Both the position numbers and the translations under genes were made by a program. Source: Caldisericia bacterium (lineage in GTDB: Bacteria; Caldisericota; Caldisericia; JAAYUI01). From it: a stretch of DNA of 64,000 nt. Numbering within the stretch: position 1 is the first letter of the stretch; every line of letters starts with the position of its first letter. The notes beneath the pieces were generated by a model. That model had not been told where the DNA came from. It ran no database searches and was given only the letters and a program-made list of their open reading frames with translations. The DNA lies in NCBI GenBank assembly GCA_017992475.1, contig JAGOOO010000003.1, positions 88,000 to 151,999 on the forward strand. Direction: 5' to 3'. Below, piece by piece: positions 27,490 through 36,400 of the stretch.

Positions 27490-28893
27490 ATGCACGAAGA
27501 GTGTGGAGTATTTGCAGTTGCGGGTCATCCTGATGCTGCCTATCTGACCTATGTTGGTTTGCTTGCCTTGCAGCACAGGGGCCAGGAAGCTGCTGGAATG
27601 GTCACTTTCAGGGAACCAGATGTTTTCACATGCCACAAAGACCTTGGGTTGGTCGTGGACGTTTTCTCGAAGGGTGCCGTTGCCGACCTCTCAGGGAAGT
27701 ATGCACTTGGCCATGTAAGGTATTCCACAAAAGGCTCCAACACCCGCGAAAATGCCCAGCCCCATAAGGCCGGACACCTCTGGGTAGCATCAAATGGTGA
27801 TGTGGTCAATTACACATCCCAACGCATTTTCCTGGAACAAAACGACATCACCTTCCTCTCGACAAACGACGGAGAGCTCCTTGCAAAATCAATCCTTTTC
27901 AACAGTCAGCGCAAGGGTGGGCTTGTCCCGGGCATTCTCCAGCTCATGAACCATGTCCACGGCACATACTCGGCTGGTTTGCTCACCAGCAACAAGGTGA
28001 TGGCATTCAGGGACCCGGCCGGAATAAGGCCACTTGTCCTTGGCCAAAAAGACGGATGTGGTGTGCTTTCATCCGAAACCTGTGCGCTTGATGCAATAGG
28101 TGCAAAATATATAAGGGAAGTCGCCCCCGGAGAGATTGTAGACCTGGAAACGCTTGCGACCCTTGGCACATCAAAAAACGCAATGAATCCTGGAAGAATA
28201 TGCATCTTTGAGTACATCTATTTTGCACGTCCAGACTCCAGAATAAGAAACAACCTGCTCTGGCAGGCAAGGTACGAGATGGGGCGCCAGCTTGCCATCG
28301 AGGACCCGGAAAAAAACTCTGATATAGTCATGCCTGTTCCTGAAACAGGAAACCCGTGTGCCGCAGGCTTTGCCGCACAGTCAGGACTTCCGTTGATACC
28401 AGCCATTGTAAAAAACCACTATGTTGGCAGGACATTCATCAAGCCGGAGCAGTCCCAGCGCATGGAAGCAGTCAGGATAAAGCTGAATGTGATGAGGGAC
28501 CTTGTACAGGGCAAAAACGTCATGGTGATGGAAGATTCGATAGTTAGGGGAACAACAACCAAGATACTGGTCCAGAAACTAAAAGATGCTGGGGCAAAAA
28601 GGGTTTCTCTGGCAATATCCTCACCGCCAATTAAATTCCCGTGCTTTTATGGCATTGATACAGGAGTTAGAAAAGACCTTATTGCCGCAGACCTGACCGT
28701 TGACCAGGTCAGGGAGTATATAGGAGCTGACCAGCTTTATTACCTCTCGCTGCCTGGCCTTTTAAAAGCCTGCAAGGGTGAACTTCCGCAGTTTTGCACT
28801 GCATGTCTCAATGGTGATTATCCAATTCCGGTCAATGAAGATGGTTCGCTCCCCGGAAAGGCCGAGTGGGAAAATGGCAGGCAGGGCGTTTAA
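27490..28893 (+). CDS. purF: amidophosphoribosyltransferase
   Basis: This 467-residue enzyme transfers the glutamine amide to PRPP, giving phosphoribosylamine, the first step of purine synthesis. Residues MHEE precede Cys5 in ECGVFAV; Cys5 would be the N-terminal nucleophile after removal of a four-residue propeptide, as in the Bacillus-type enzyme. GLLALQHRGQEAAG is the glutaminase loop. The PRPP loop is VMEDSIVRGTTT (about 345-357). Cys238, Cys385, Cys436 and Cys439 (CTAC) match the four ligands of the structural [4Fe-4S] cluster, so this is the iron-sulfur form. An ideal GGAGGT RBS lies 7 nt before the ATG. No other purine gene is adjacent. Confidence 0.95.
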   Translation: MHEECGVFAVAGHPDAAYLTYVGLLALQHRGQEAAGMVTFREPDVFTCHKDLGLVVDVFSKGAVADLSGKYALGHVRYSTKGSNTRENAQPHKAGHLWVASNGDVVNYTSQRIFLEQNDITFLSTNDGELLAKSILFNSQRKGGLVPGILQLMNHVHGTYSAGLLTSNKVMAFRDPAGIRPLVLGQKDGCGVLSSETCALDAIGAKYIREVAPGEIVDLETLATLGTSKNAMNPGRICIFEYIYFARPDSRIRNNLLWQARYEMGRQLAIEDPEKNSDIVMPVPETGNPCAAGFAAQSGLPLIPAIVKNHYVGRTFIKPEQSQRMEAVRIKLNVMRDLVQGKNVMVMEDSIVRGTTTKILVQKLKDAGAKRVSLAISSPPIKFPCFYGIDTGVRKDLIAADLTVDQVREYIGADQLYYLSLPGLLKACKGELPQFCTACLNGDYPIPVNEDGSLPGKAEWENGRQGV

Positions 28894-29874
28894 CTAGCGG
28901 AACTCCAGACTGAATATTGCGCAATCCTTTGATTGTATTTCTATTGTCAGGGTGTGATTGGCTGGTGGAAGGTTTTTGAGGACGTTGTAGATTTTTCCGT
29001 CTGAAATTGTTACTCTGCCTTGCTTCATGTCGGAGCCGTAATAATTTTTATCGGGCAACAGGCCATCAACCCATACCTGTACAGGAAAAGACTTGTCAGA
29101 TTGTGATTTTGCGAACATATAAACCTCTTTGCCAGCAAAGGATATGGAGAGCCTCCCTGTCTTGTCGTCGCTGTGCCAGGCCATTTCTGGGCCAAAGTAC
29201 CATTTTCCTTCGAGATATGGTGTAAATTCCGTGTAGGACCTTGGATCAGTAAACTCGTAGACGCGCTCTATTTCGGTCCCTTTGCAATTCCCAATCCTCC
29301 CGTCTAGATAGCCGCATTTTACGATCCTTGAAGGAGTGAATGGCATTTCATTTGCAGTTTTTGAAATGGCCCTGAAACTGTTTCCAAGGAGTTTTTCCAG
29401 CGTGGACTGACCAAGAAACTCTCTCGTGGAATTTTTGATTTCTCCATCAATAACCAGTGACGTGTACCCATATTTTATGGCACCAAAGGCCGCCCAGATT
29501 GTATAGTCCATGTCAAAGACGACGGGGTTTTTCGGCTTAAGTTCGCTCACCTGACGTGAAAGCTCATTACCAATCTTCAGGAATTCATATTCCGGAGAGC
29601 AGATGTACACAGTTCTGAAGCCCTGTTTTTCGAGTTCAGGTTCCATCTTGTCGAGGTATGTTGCCGCTTCTTTTGATGCGATTGATGTTGGCGTAATGAA
29701 ATGTATTATTAATCGACCTTTTTTTGGTTCTTCGGTCACTGCTGATATTTTCTGGAAGGCCGCATCCAGGGCTTTTTGCGAAGCTCCAATCTCTTCGGAC
29801 TTCTTTCCTCCAGAACATGAAAGAATACCAGTGCATAGAACAAAAATAGTCAATGCCGACCCAAATCTTCCCAT
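28894..29874 (-). CDS. DipZ-like lipoprotein: thioredoxin-fold domain without CxxC plus carbohydrate-binding-like module
   Basis: The protein has 326 residues from the Met at 29874, which begins a proper lipoprotein signal (lipobox ILSC, Cys20). The rest follows the C-terminal region of DipZ/CcdA2 proteins. A thioredoxin fold at about 50-165 includes FDMDYTIWAAFGAIKYGYTSLVIDG, and a beta-sandwich module at about 200-326 begins DPRSYTEFTPYLEGKWYFGPE. Where DipZ has a CxxC, this protein has S64-I-A-S67, so the redox site is absent. It may bind without catalysing exchange. Upstream in-frame Met codons lack an RBS; a good extended -10 places transcription at this ATG. Its stop codon abuts that of the convergent purF. 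Confidence 0.75.
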   Translation of the reverse strand: MGRFGSALTIFVLCTGILSCSGGKKSEEIGASQKALDAAFQKISAVTEEPKKGRLIIHFITPTSIASKEAATYLDKMEPELEKQGFRTVYICSPEYEFLKIGNELSRQVSELKPKNPVVFDMDYTIWAAFGAIKYGYTSLVIDGEIKNSTREFLGQSTLEKLLGNSFRAISKTANEMPFTPSRIVKCGYLDGRIGNCKGTEIERVYEFTDPRSYTEFTPYLEGKWYFGPEMAWHSDDKTGRLSISFAGKEVYMFAKSQSDKSFPVQVWVDGLLPDKNYYGSDMKQGRVTISDGKIYNVLKNLPPANHTLTIEIQSKDCAIFSLEFR

Positions 29875-29881
29875 GTTTCTA

Positions 29882-29911
29882 ACTATACCACAGTATGCCA
29901 TTTCATGCCAT
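29882..29911 (-). promoter_or_regulatory. extended -10 promoter predicting a leaderless mRNA
   Basis: On the minus strand, ATGGCA, 18 nt, then TGgTATAGT. The -10 ends 7 nt before the ATG at 29874 and no Shine-Dalgarno is present. Confidence 0.6.
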
Positions 29912-30112
29912 TTATACATCCATATTGACATAGCTGTCAGGTTTGCCTGAAGAAAGATAGATTGCCTGGAGGTTAACCTGCCAGTGATGAAATGTTGTTG
30001 GGAACAATATTTATTTGTACATAGAAAAATTTTTCTGGGCTGGTTTTTCTTTTTAATTCGGAAAGAACCGACAGGCTAGTCCTAATTGGTATTTTGAATA
30101 TGGGGTGTTTTA

Positions 30113-30140
30113 TTGCAAAATCGAGGTTCAAAACTAGAAT
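30113..30140 (+). promoter_or_regulatory. promoter predicting a leaderless mRNA
   Basis: TTGCAA and TAGAAT are separated by 16 nt, and the -10 ends 7 nt before the ATG at 30148. It is divergent from the promoter at 29882-29911. Confidence 0.6.
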
Positions 30141-30147
30141 AGCAGGC

Positions 30148-32778
30148 ATGACAAAGAAGAACATTACCATCATGGCTATTGGAATTGCCATTCTAGGAAT
30201 CATAATATTTTTTCTTGTAATAGGCTGTGGGTCGCAAGAGGAACCGGCTAGTTTATTTTGGTTTGGTGGTGCATCGGCTCCTGGAGAACTGCCGAAAACA
30301 ATCTCTCTTGGCAAGATGACTCCTCCGGACCAGAAGCTTTTTGAGTTCCAGGTCGAGGGTTTGCCAAAAGGTGTTACTTTTGAAGAAAGAAGGGAAGACC
30401 TCAGCTCAAAATCATACATGTCTTTTCTTGTGGCTACCATTCCTGCCGATACAAAAAAGGGTATCTACCCGATAAAAATAACATACAAGAATGCTTCATT
30501 TTCAAAATCGTTTGAGTCTGAATTTGTGATCGGTGATAGAGCGGAATCACAAGATAATATTTATGGTGGCATTGGAAGATCTGGTCAGCTTCCTGCAATT
30601 TCGACTGATGACCTTGTAGTTTCTAATTTTGTAAATCTCGAAAAAGGAATTACCTCTCCTCCTTGTATTGTTGGCAATAAAACATACCTCGGTCTTCAAA
30701 ATGGCAAAGTGGTTGCCCTTGATGACAAACTTGGGAAAATTTTTGAGGTGACTGTATCGGAGGATCCTGTTGTTGCTGTACAAGCTACAGAAAAATATCT
30801 TGTTGGCTGTGATTCCAGGGGAAACATTGCGTCCTTCGATCTTTCACAAAAAGAGCCATCCCAGCTTGCGGCATACAAGCTTGATGGAAAAGCATCCTCA
30901 CCACCAACAATTGTTGCAGAGGACAAAATTCTTGTTGGCTCGACAGATGGTCTTCTTGGTCTTTTCTCTCTTCCAAACTTGGAACCGCAGTGGAAGGTGA
31001 ATCTTCCAGGTCCAGTTATCGGGAATGTGTCATGTCAAATTTACAAATCTGAAAATGATCTAAAGGGTTATATTTTTGCTGCATGTGACGACTCAAATAT
31101 TTACTATCATGATCTAGGTAGCAAGCTTATCAGCCGTTTCCAGATGGATCTGTCATCCAAATTTGCTCCAATAGTAGTAGGTGACAGGGTCCTCTTTTCT
31201 GATTCAGAAAATTTTATCCAGTTGTCAGACTCTTTTGGTAGGAAGATTTGGAGCACTAATGTTGAAGATATACAGCTCTGGCAGCCAATTTCAAACTCTG
31301 GCAAGGCATATTTTTTTGGAAAGAAAAAAATTATTGCTTTGGACATGAAAGATGGCAGCGTTTCTTTCTCTGTGGATTCACCCGGAGAGATAATTTCACA
31401 ACCAGTGTTTATTGGTGAAACTTTGTGCTTGCCCCTGCAAGGTCAATTGTCATTTATGTCTGGTGATTTGACACCAAAATCAAGCATTAACCTTGGGGAT
31501 CTGGTTTCTGGCTGGCCGGTTCCTTTTGAAGACGGTCTACTTGTTGCGCAGCAAAGTGGAGGAGTTTATCTTTTTGCCAAAGGAAACCCTGGCAGTTCGA
31601 TACCTGTAGTCAAATTCAATATGAAAGATGTTGTGTTTTCCCAAGGATTGTCAAATCAGTTTCACAACTCCTACACGAACACAAAATTGCCCAAAACGCT
31701 CAAGTTGAAGTGGGAAAAAGATGGCGAGTATGCGCCTGTGCTTACAACCAAGACCAGAGCGTATCTTTACAATATCACAAAAAAGGTTTTTTCATGTGTT
31801 TCAATAGATGATGGCAAGGAAATATGGCAATTTCCTTCGGAAGCATATCCTGCAGTTTACCATACTCTAGGATATAACGAAACCCCAATGTGTCTTTCCG
31901 AGAATGGTCTTTATCTTGGAACGGTGGCTGGCGTTATGCTTGTTGATCCGGACACAGGAAGGTTGCTTAGGTCTTCAAACGTCAGCGGAATACCACAAGC
32001 AGATGATTCTGCTGTTGTTGTAACAAATGGCAAAAAACTTTCTGTTTGTGACAAAAACCTAAAAACTTTGTGGGTTGCAAATGGGAATTTTGTTTCTTCA
32101 AATGTCATAATTCTTGGCAAATCGGTGATCGCAATTTCCAGGGACGAAGTTGAGGATTTTAGCAAAAGCAAGGCATTTGTTGCCATATACAATAAATTGA
32201 CCGGTAAGGTAGAGTGGTCAAAAAAAGATACGTCCATTTCCTATTGTGTGCGAACCATCACGGATGGAAAAAGGCTTCTTGCTTCGACTGGTTCGGGTCT
32301 CTGGATGATGAATATTGGAGAAAGAAAAGTTTATGGTGCATCACGTTATGCACCCACTGTCGAAACGATCTATGCCATGCCAAATGGCGATATCTGGTTT
32401 AAAGAAATGGCTGGAATACATTTCAAACTCAATCTCAAAGATGGCAACATATCACCAGTCATTGAGCCTCCACAAGACAAACCAATTTATATGGCATTTG
32501 GCCTAACCTATATGGACAGTGAATCTTTTGTTGGTATTTGTGCCCCACTTCCTGATCCCAAGGAAACAGAGCAATCACAAGAATCGATTGATGTGAACAA
32601 GGCAGATTTTTATCTGGTTACAACGTCTGTAAAAACTGGTAACAATATCTCATCTGTCAAAATTGGGAAAAGCTTTGATGCGCAATTTGCCCTGTCTTAT
32701 GGTGAGAAAAAAGTTTTTGTATCCACCTTTGGTAGTGATAAGGGATACAACCCAAAACTATCAGTCTGGGGAGACTAG
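30148..32778 (+). CDS. PQQ-type beta-propeller lipoprotein
   Basis: The protein has 876 residues from the ATG at 30148. The signal-anchor MTKKNITIMAIGIAILGIIIFFLVIGC ends in a lipobox (VIGC). After an Ig-like stretch (about 45-135: YPIKITYKNASFSKSF), two sets of PQQ-like blades follow, for example YLGLQNGKVVALDDKLGKIFEV and LGTVAGVMLVDPDTGRLL. It has neither a stalk domain nor the conserved WGR module of the 55-64 kb genes. An upstream in-frame ATG at 30094 lies upstream of the best promoter, which argues for the later start. The last 18 bp overlap the convergent phosphoribosyltransferase gene. Confidence 0.8.
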   Translation: MTKKNITIMAIGIAILGIIIFFLVIGCGSQEEPASLFWFGGASAPGELPKTISLGKMTPPDQKLFEFQVEGLPKGVTFEERREDLSSKSYMSFLVATIPADTKKGIYPIKITYKNASFSKSFESEFVIGDRAESQDNIYGGIGRSGQLPAISTDDLVVSNFVNLEKGITSPPCIVGNKTYLGLQNGKVVALDDKLGKIFEVTVSEDPVVAVQATEKYLVGCDSRGNIASFDLSQKEPSQLAAYKLDGKASSPPTIVAEDKILVGSTDGLLGLFSLPNLEPQWKVNLPGPVIGNVSCQIYKSENDLKGYIFAACDDSNIYYHDLGSKLISRFQMDLSSKFAPIVVGDRVLFSDSENFIQLSDSFGRKIWSTNVEDIQLWQPISNSGKAYFFGKKKIIALDMKDGSVSFSVDSPGEIISQPVFIGETLCLPLQGQLSFMSGDLTPKSSINLGDLVSGWPVPFEDGLLVAQQSGGVYLFAKGNPGSSIPVVKFNMKDVVFSQGLSNQFHNSYTNTKLPKTLKLKWEKDGEYAPVLTTKTRAYLYNITKKVFSCVSIDDGKEIWQFPSEAYPAVYHTLGYNETPMCLSENGLYLGTVAGVMLVDPDTGRLLRSSNVSGIPQADDSAVVVTNGKKLSVCDKNLKTLWVANGNFVSSNVIILGKSVIAISRDEVEDFSKSKAFVAIYNKLTGKVEWSKKDTSISYCVRTITDGKRLLASTGSGLWMMNIGERKVYGASRYAPTVETIYAMPNGDIWFKEMAGIHFKLNLKDGNISPVIEPPQDKPIYMAFGLTYMDSESFVGICAPLPDPKETEQSQESIDVNKADFYLVTTSVKTGNNISSVKIGKSFDAQFALSYGEKKVFVSTFGSDKGYNPKLSVWGD

Positions 32779-33417
32779 GTAGTCCCTGTTTTCCTTGATT
32801 GTGGTTCTTGCTATTTTATCGCCTACTTGCTCAAAGTCTTTGTAATAGGAACCAACAGCAAACACCTTGTTTGTTGATGTAAACAGGGAAAAGGTTTTAA
32901 ATCCATTTGATTCAAGCAGTTCTATTGCACTATGGTGTGCAATAGGGGTTGCAATAAAAACTTTTGCCGGTTTTTTGCCAAGGAGCCATTTTGCCGCACC
33001 AAGGCAGGTGTAGCCGGTTGCAAGCCCATCATCGACAAGCAGAACCTCTTTGTCTTTCAGGTCTTCGACAGGATTGTCAAACCTGATGTTTTGCTCGTGA
33101 CGCTTGATCTCGGCAAGCTTGGCCCTTGCAATGCGTTGCACATCCATGTATGAAAGCCCGACCTGGCGATATAGACCTTCGTCCAGGATCACGTTTCCAT
33201 CTGAAATGACCACTCCAAAGGCCGATTCCTGGTTCCAAGGCAGTGGAAGTTTGGAAACAAATGCCGGTTCAAGCGGAACTTTTAGTGAATTGGCAACTGG
33301 TAGCGAACACACAATTCCGCCAAGGGCTATTCCATACACAACAGAGACCCCCCTAAATTCCTGTGGCAGTTTTGATGCAAGCTGTTTTCCAGCCTCTTCC
33401 CTGTTTTCGAATTTCAC
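32761..33417 (-). CDS. phosphoribosyltransferase-domain protein
   Basis: This 218-residue protein starts at a GTG (33417) overlapping the previous gene's stop as GTGA, with GGGAGG 7 nt upstream. It has a type I PRTase fold with the PRPP-binding loop VLLVDDGLATGYT (about 113-125) and a preceding YGIALGGIV loop. It resembles the stand-alone PRTases often annotated as putative phosphoribosyl transferases; the base substrate is not evident. It is the last gene of the glycan operon, and its 3' end overlaps the convergent propeller gene by 18 bp. Confidence 0.85.
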   Translation of the reverse strand: MKFENREEAGKQLASKLPQEFRGVSVVYGIALGGIVCSLPVANSLKVPLEPAFVSKLPLPWNQESAFGVVISDGNVILDEGLYRQVGLSYMDVQRIARAKLAEIKRHEQNIRFDNPVEDLKDKEVLLVDDGLATGYTCLGAAKWLLGKKPAKVFIATPIAHHSAIELLESNGFKTFSLFTSTNKVFAVGSYYKDFEQVGDKIARTTIKENRDYLVSPD

Positions 33418-34160
33418 GGTTTGTCCTCCCAAGGGATTATGTAGAGCCTTCTCCTCAAAACAACCTGTTTTCCAAGCCAGTCGTTAATAAAACCGTTTAG
33501 GATATATTCCCCTGGTTTAAGATAGGTATGTTCTATTGTGTGTTGGCCTTCCTGGGGCAAACCACCCTTTTTGTCCCCTGTTCCACCGTTCGGGCCATCG
33601 CCCCAGTCGAAATAGAACTCGTAGGGTGGGAAACCACCGATGATCTTGAGGTTGAACCTTACTGTACCCTTTTCCCTGCCAGATTCTCTAAGTTCTGCAG
33701 TAAGGGGGGGGTATTCTGATGGCGCCCACAGAAGTATGACGCAATTGCTTTTTATCAGCCCCTGAGGTCTATCAGACGAGACTTTGCAGACCATTGGATG
33801 TGCGACAATTGCAATTTTGGTGACAATTTCGACATTTACATATCCAGTGAAGCATTGGCCTGCATCGAGCTGATTAAATCTGAAAATGGCTTTGTTTCCA
33901 GCTATTGCCGCTGGCGGGGACGTGTCTTTTATTTCAAATTCAGCCCCGACTTCAACAATCAAAGTTCCTTCTGGTGTTTCTTCATTGCCTTCGTTTTTTA
34001 TTTGCGCGGTCAATCTGACAATTGTCCCTTTCGGGGCGATTGATGTTGAAGGCCTTATTGTGACTCTTTCCTGTGGCTGGGCGCAGCGTACGGTTGGCCG
34101 GGGGTTAACTCCAGCAAGGATGATCGCCGCCACAACCAGAAAAAGCCAGAATCTTTTCAT
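33414..34160 (-). CDS. secreted protein with a CARDB-like and a PKD domain
   Basis: This 248-residue protein has a signal peptide (MKRFWLFLVVAAIILAGV). Residues about 30-140 resemble a CARDB/DUF11 beta-sandwich (VRLTAQIKNEGNEETPEGTLIVEV). Residues about 155-240 form a PKD domain with FYFDWGDG and HTYLKPGEYILN. Both are extracellular adhesion or structural modules. The ATG directly follows the TAA of the upstream glycosyltransferase gene, so translation is coupled. Its place in a glycan operon suggests a surface protein that works with, or carries, the glycan. Confidence 0.8.
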   Translation of the reverse strand: MKRFWLFLVVAAIILAGVNPRPTVRCAQPQERVTIRPSTSIAPKGTIVRLTAQIKNEGNEETPEGTLIVEVGAEFEIKDTSPPAAIAGNKAIFRFNQLDAGQCFTGYVNVEIVTKIAIVAHPMVCKVSSDRPQGLIKSNCVILLWAPSEYPPLTAELRESGREKGTVRFNLKIIGGFPPYEFYFDWGDGPNGGTGDKKGGLPQEGQHTIEHTYLKPGEYILNGFINDWLGKQVVLRRRLYIIPWEDKP

Positions 34161-35264
34161 TTATTTTCTTGCAAAAATCTCCCAGACTTCCTGGGTTTTT
34201 TCAATCATTTTCCCAGTTGTGAATTCCTGTTCAACCCTTTCTCTTCCCTGTTTGCCTACATGCTCCATTTGCTTCCTGTCACCCATGAGTGATATTATAG
34301 CACCGGAAAGTTCTTTTGGGCTGGATGGGGGAACGAGTACCCCATATTCCGGTTTTGTCAGGACTTCAGGGATGCCGCCGACCCTTGTTGCGACGACTGG
34401 CACCTCAAGCGCCATGAACTCCAGTAAGGCAAGTCCTATAGCTTCTGCAATCGACGGGAAACAGCCGATGTCGCATGCCTTCATGAGGTCAAACGGGTCC
34501 TTTATCCTGCCTGGCAGGAACACCCTGTCATTGACTTTCAGTTTTTCTGCCTGCTCCCTGAGCGGCTCCAGACACCTGCCATCGCCAACGATCAGCATGC
34601 CGGCGTCTGGTATCTTGTCCAGAATTCTTGGCAGCGCGGCAACCATGTCTGCATGGCCTTTCACTTCGACGAGTCTTCCCACGGTCCCTATGAGCCTTAT
34701 GTTTTTTGGAATACCAAATTTTTCTTTTGTTTTTTCAGGGTCTGCGTCTGATTTTACACAGGAGAGGTCAATTCCGTTGTGCACAGTGAATATCTTTTCC
34801 CTTGGGATGCCCCTTTTTGCAAGGTTCTCGGACATATCGTTTGACACGCCTATGAAGGCATCAGCCATGCCATTGAACACATTGTCGGCATACCAGACTG
34901 CCCTTTCCTTGACTGACGAGGCATAGTCCAGCCTAGAGTCCGAGTGCATCGTGCAGATGTTTGGGATGCCGGTTATTTTTGATGCCATTCTACCAAGGAA
35001 GTTGGCCCTGACGCCATGCGTGTGGATGAGGTCGAGGTCGAGGTCCCTCATGAGCTTTGCCAGCTGGTATGGGTTTTGTTTTATGATGAATGGCTCAACG
35101 CCGGCCATTCTGGCTTCTTTTGTGGTCATGCCATCGAGCGGGTTGATCATGTATGTGTCAAATTTTGACTTGTCAGCCAGATTTACAAGCTGTATTGTGT
35201 AGCCTTTTGCTCCGGCAACATCAGTTCCGGCAATTACCTGTGCCACCCTTATTTTTCTTGCCAT
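34161..35264 (-). CDS. GT4-family glycosyltransferase
   Basis: This 367-residue enzyme has the GT-B layout of GT4. The N-terminal domain contains LIHTHGVRANFLG and VHNGIDL. The C-terminal NDP-sugar domain contains LIGTVGRLVEVKGH, LIVGDGRCL and the EX7E motif (EAIGLALLE) followed by VPVVATRVGGIPEV. It should add a sugar to a lipid-linked glycan at the inner face of the membrane. The start overlaps the end of the preceding glycosyltransferase by 16 bp. Confidence 0.9.
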   Translation of the reverse strand: MARKIRVAQVIAGTDVAGAKGYTIQLVNLADKSKFDTYMINPLDGMTTKEARMAGVEPFIIKQNPYQLAKLMRDLDLDLIHTHGVRANFLGRMASKITGIPNICTMHSDSRLDYASSVKERAVWYADNVFNGMADAFIGVSNDMSENLAKRGIPREKIFTVHNGIDLSCVKSDADPEKTKEKFGIPKNIRLIGTVGRLVEVKGHADMVAALPRILDKIPDAGMLIVGDGRCLEPLREQAEKLKVNDRVFLPGRIKDPFDLMKACDIGCFPSIAEAIGLALLEFMALEVPVVATRVGGIPEVLTKPEYGVLVPPSSPKELSGAIISLMGDRKQMEHVGKQGRERVEQEFTTGKMIEKTQEVWEIFARK

Positions 35265-36400
35265 AGCCTTAAAAGTGTCTCCTCAAAAGTCTTTATCCTG
35301 GCTTCCCAGGTGTTTTTTGAAACAAAATCTTCTATTTTTTCTTTATTTGGCCCCTCGGTGATTGCCTTGCCGATTTCCAGGATGAAATCACCTGGGGTCT
35401 TTGCAATTTTGACCACGTCTTCCGGCATCCCCTCGAGCTCTTCCATTGGTACGGAAACTGTTGGCAGACCCATTGATGCGTATTCATACAGCTTGAGCGG
35501 CGAAACGGAGGCGATGAGGCTGTTTTGCCTGAAAGGTATTATACCACATGAAGCGCCGGACATGAGCGATGGCAATTCTTCCTGCGGTTTTTTGCCAAGA
35601 AAATGGACGTTTCCAAGGCCCCTGAGTTTCTGGCCTTCTTCGCCCAGTTCCCCGTTTCTTTCTGAACCGATAAAGATGAAATTTGCTTTTGGCATCCTCT
35701 GGGCGATTTCAAGCATCAAACCAGTGTCAAACCACCACCTTAGGGCGCCAGCATAGGCCACCCTTGGGGCCGGTATTTTCTCGATTTCCGGTGAAGGCCT
35801 GACCTGCCTGAAGAGCTCCGGATCAACTGCGTTTGGCATGTAAACGGTTTTGGGATTGAAGAGCGAGAGTCTTTTCGCAAGAGAACGCGCTGTTACAAAG
35901 ACCGTGTCGCATTTTTTGCAGAGCTCGCCCTCGGCCCTCTCAATGAAGGACTTTGATGATGTGCCACCATACCCTGCATGGTCGTCCACGCAATCGTAGA
36001 GGGCCACTTTTGGCTTTATTAACCCTATGATTGGCGCCATCCAGGGCAGATAGAACAGGCAGGCAAATTCTTTCGGAAAAGAGGTTTTTTCAATTGCTTT
36101 TCTGGCGAAGCTGGCAAGTGTCCTGCAGGCTGAATTCTGTGCAAAGCCAAACCTGCCGTAAAAGGGCATCATCGGCGGAGGGCTTGCCACCCAGAGGTTT
36201 GGCGAAGCTTCCCTTATCTGGCCCTTTCTTTCAACCTTTGGCCTGTATATCGGGTCCTTGAGTGCCGAAAGGTGGGTGAAAGGTGCTTCTATGTATATGA
36301 CTTTTGATCCCTGCGATGCAAATTTTTTTGCAATCCTGTGCTTCCTTGTTGGTAGATCGTCAAAGTCCTGGGATGAAAAGATTATCAGCGGGACGTTCAT
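35249..36400 (-). CDS. GT4-like glycosyltransferase
   Basis: The protein has 383 residues with a GT-B fold. The N-terminal half starts LIIFSSQDFDDLPTRKHRIAKKFA; the C-terminal half has VAYAGALRWWFD, FIFIGSERNG and PLKLYEYASMGLPTVSV. The pattern resembles the glycosyltransferases that use UDP-galactopyranose or related donors, but the donor cannot be read from the sequence. The start overlaps the dehydratase stop as ATGA. It should act on the same lipid-linked glycan as the neighbouring GT4 enzyme. Confidence 0.85.
   Translation of the reverse strand: MNVPLIIFSSQDFDDLPTRKHRIAKKFASQGSKVIYIEAPFTHLSALKDPIYRPKVERKGQIREASPNLWVASPPPMMPFYGRFGFAQNSACRTLASFARKAIEKTSFPKEFACLFYLPWMAPIIGLIKPKVALYDCVDDHAGYGGTSSKSFIERAEGELCKKCDTVFVTARSLAKRLSLFNPKTVYMPNAVDPELFRQVRPSPEIEKIPAPRVAYAGALRWWFDTGLMLEIAQRMPKANFIFIGSERNGELGEEGQKLRGLGNVHFLGKKPQEELPSLMSGASCGIIPFRQNSLIASVSPLKLYEYASMGLPTVSVPMEELEGMPEDVVKIAKTPGDFILEIGKAITEGPNKEKIEDFVSKNTWEARIKTFEETLLRLWQEK

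Noticed and set aside
33886..34926. 346-codon open frame on the plus strand opposite a glycosyltransferase and the PKD protein
   Set aside because: It spans parts of two well-supported minus-strand genes and its low-complexity Ser-rich translation is typical of an antisense shadow.
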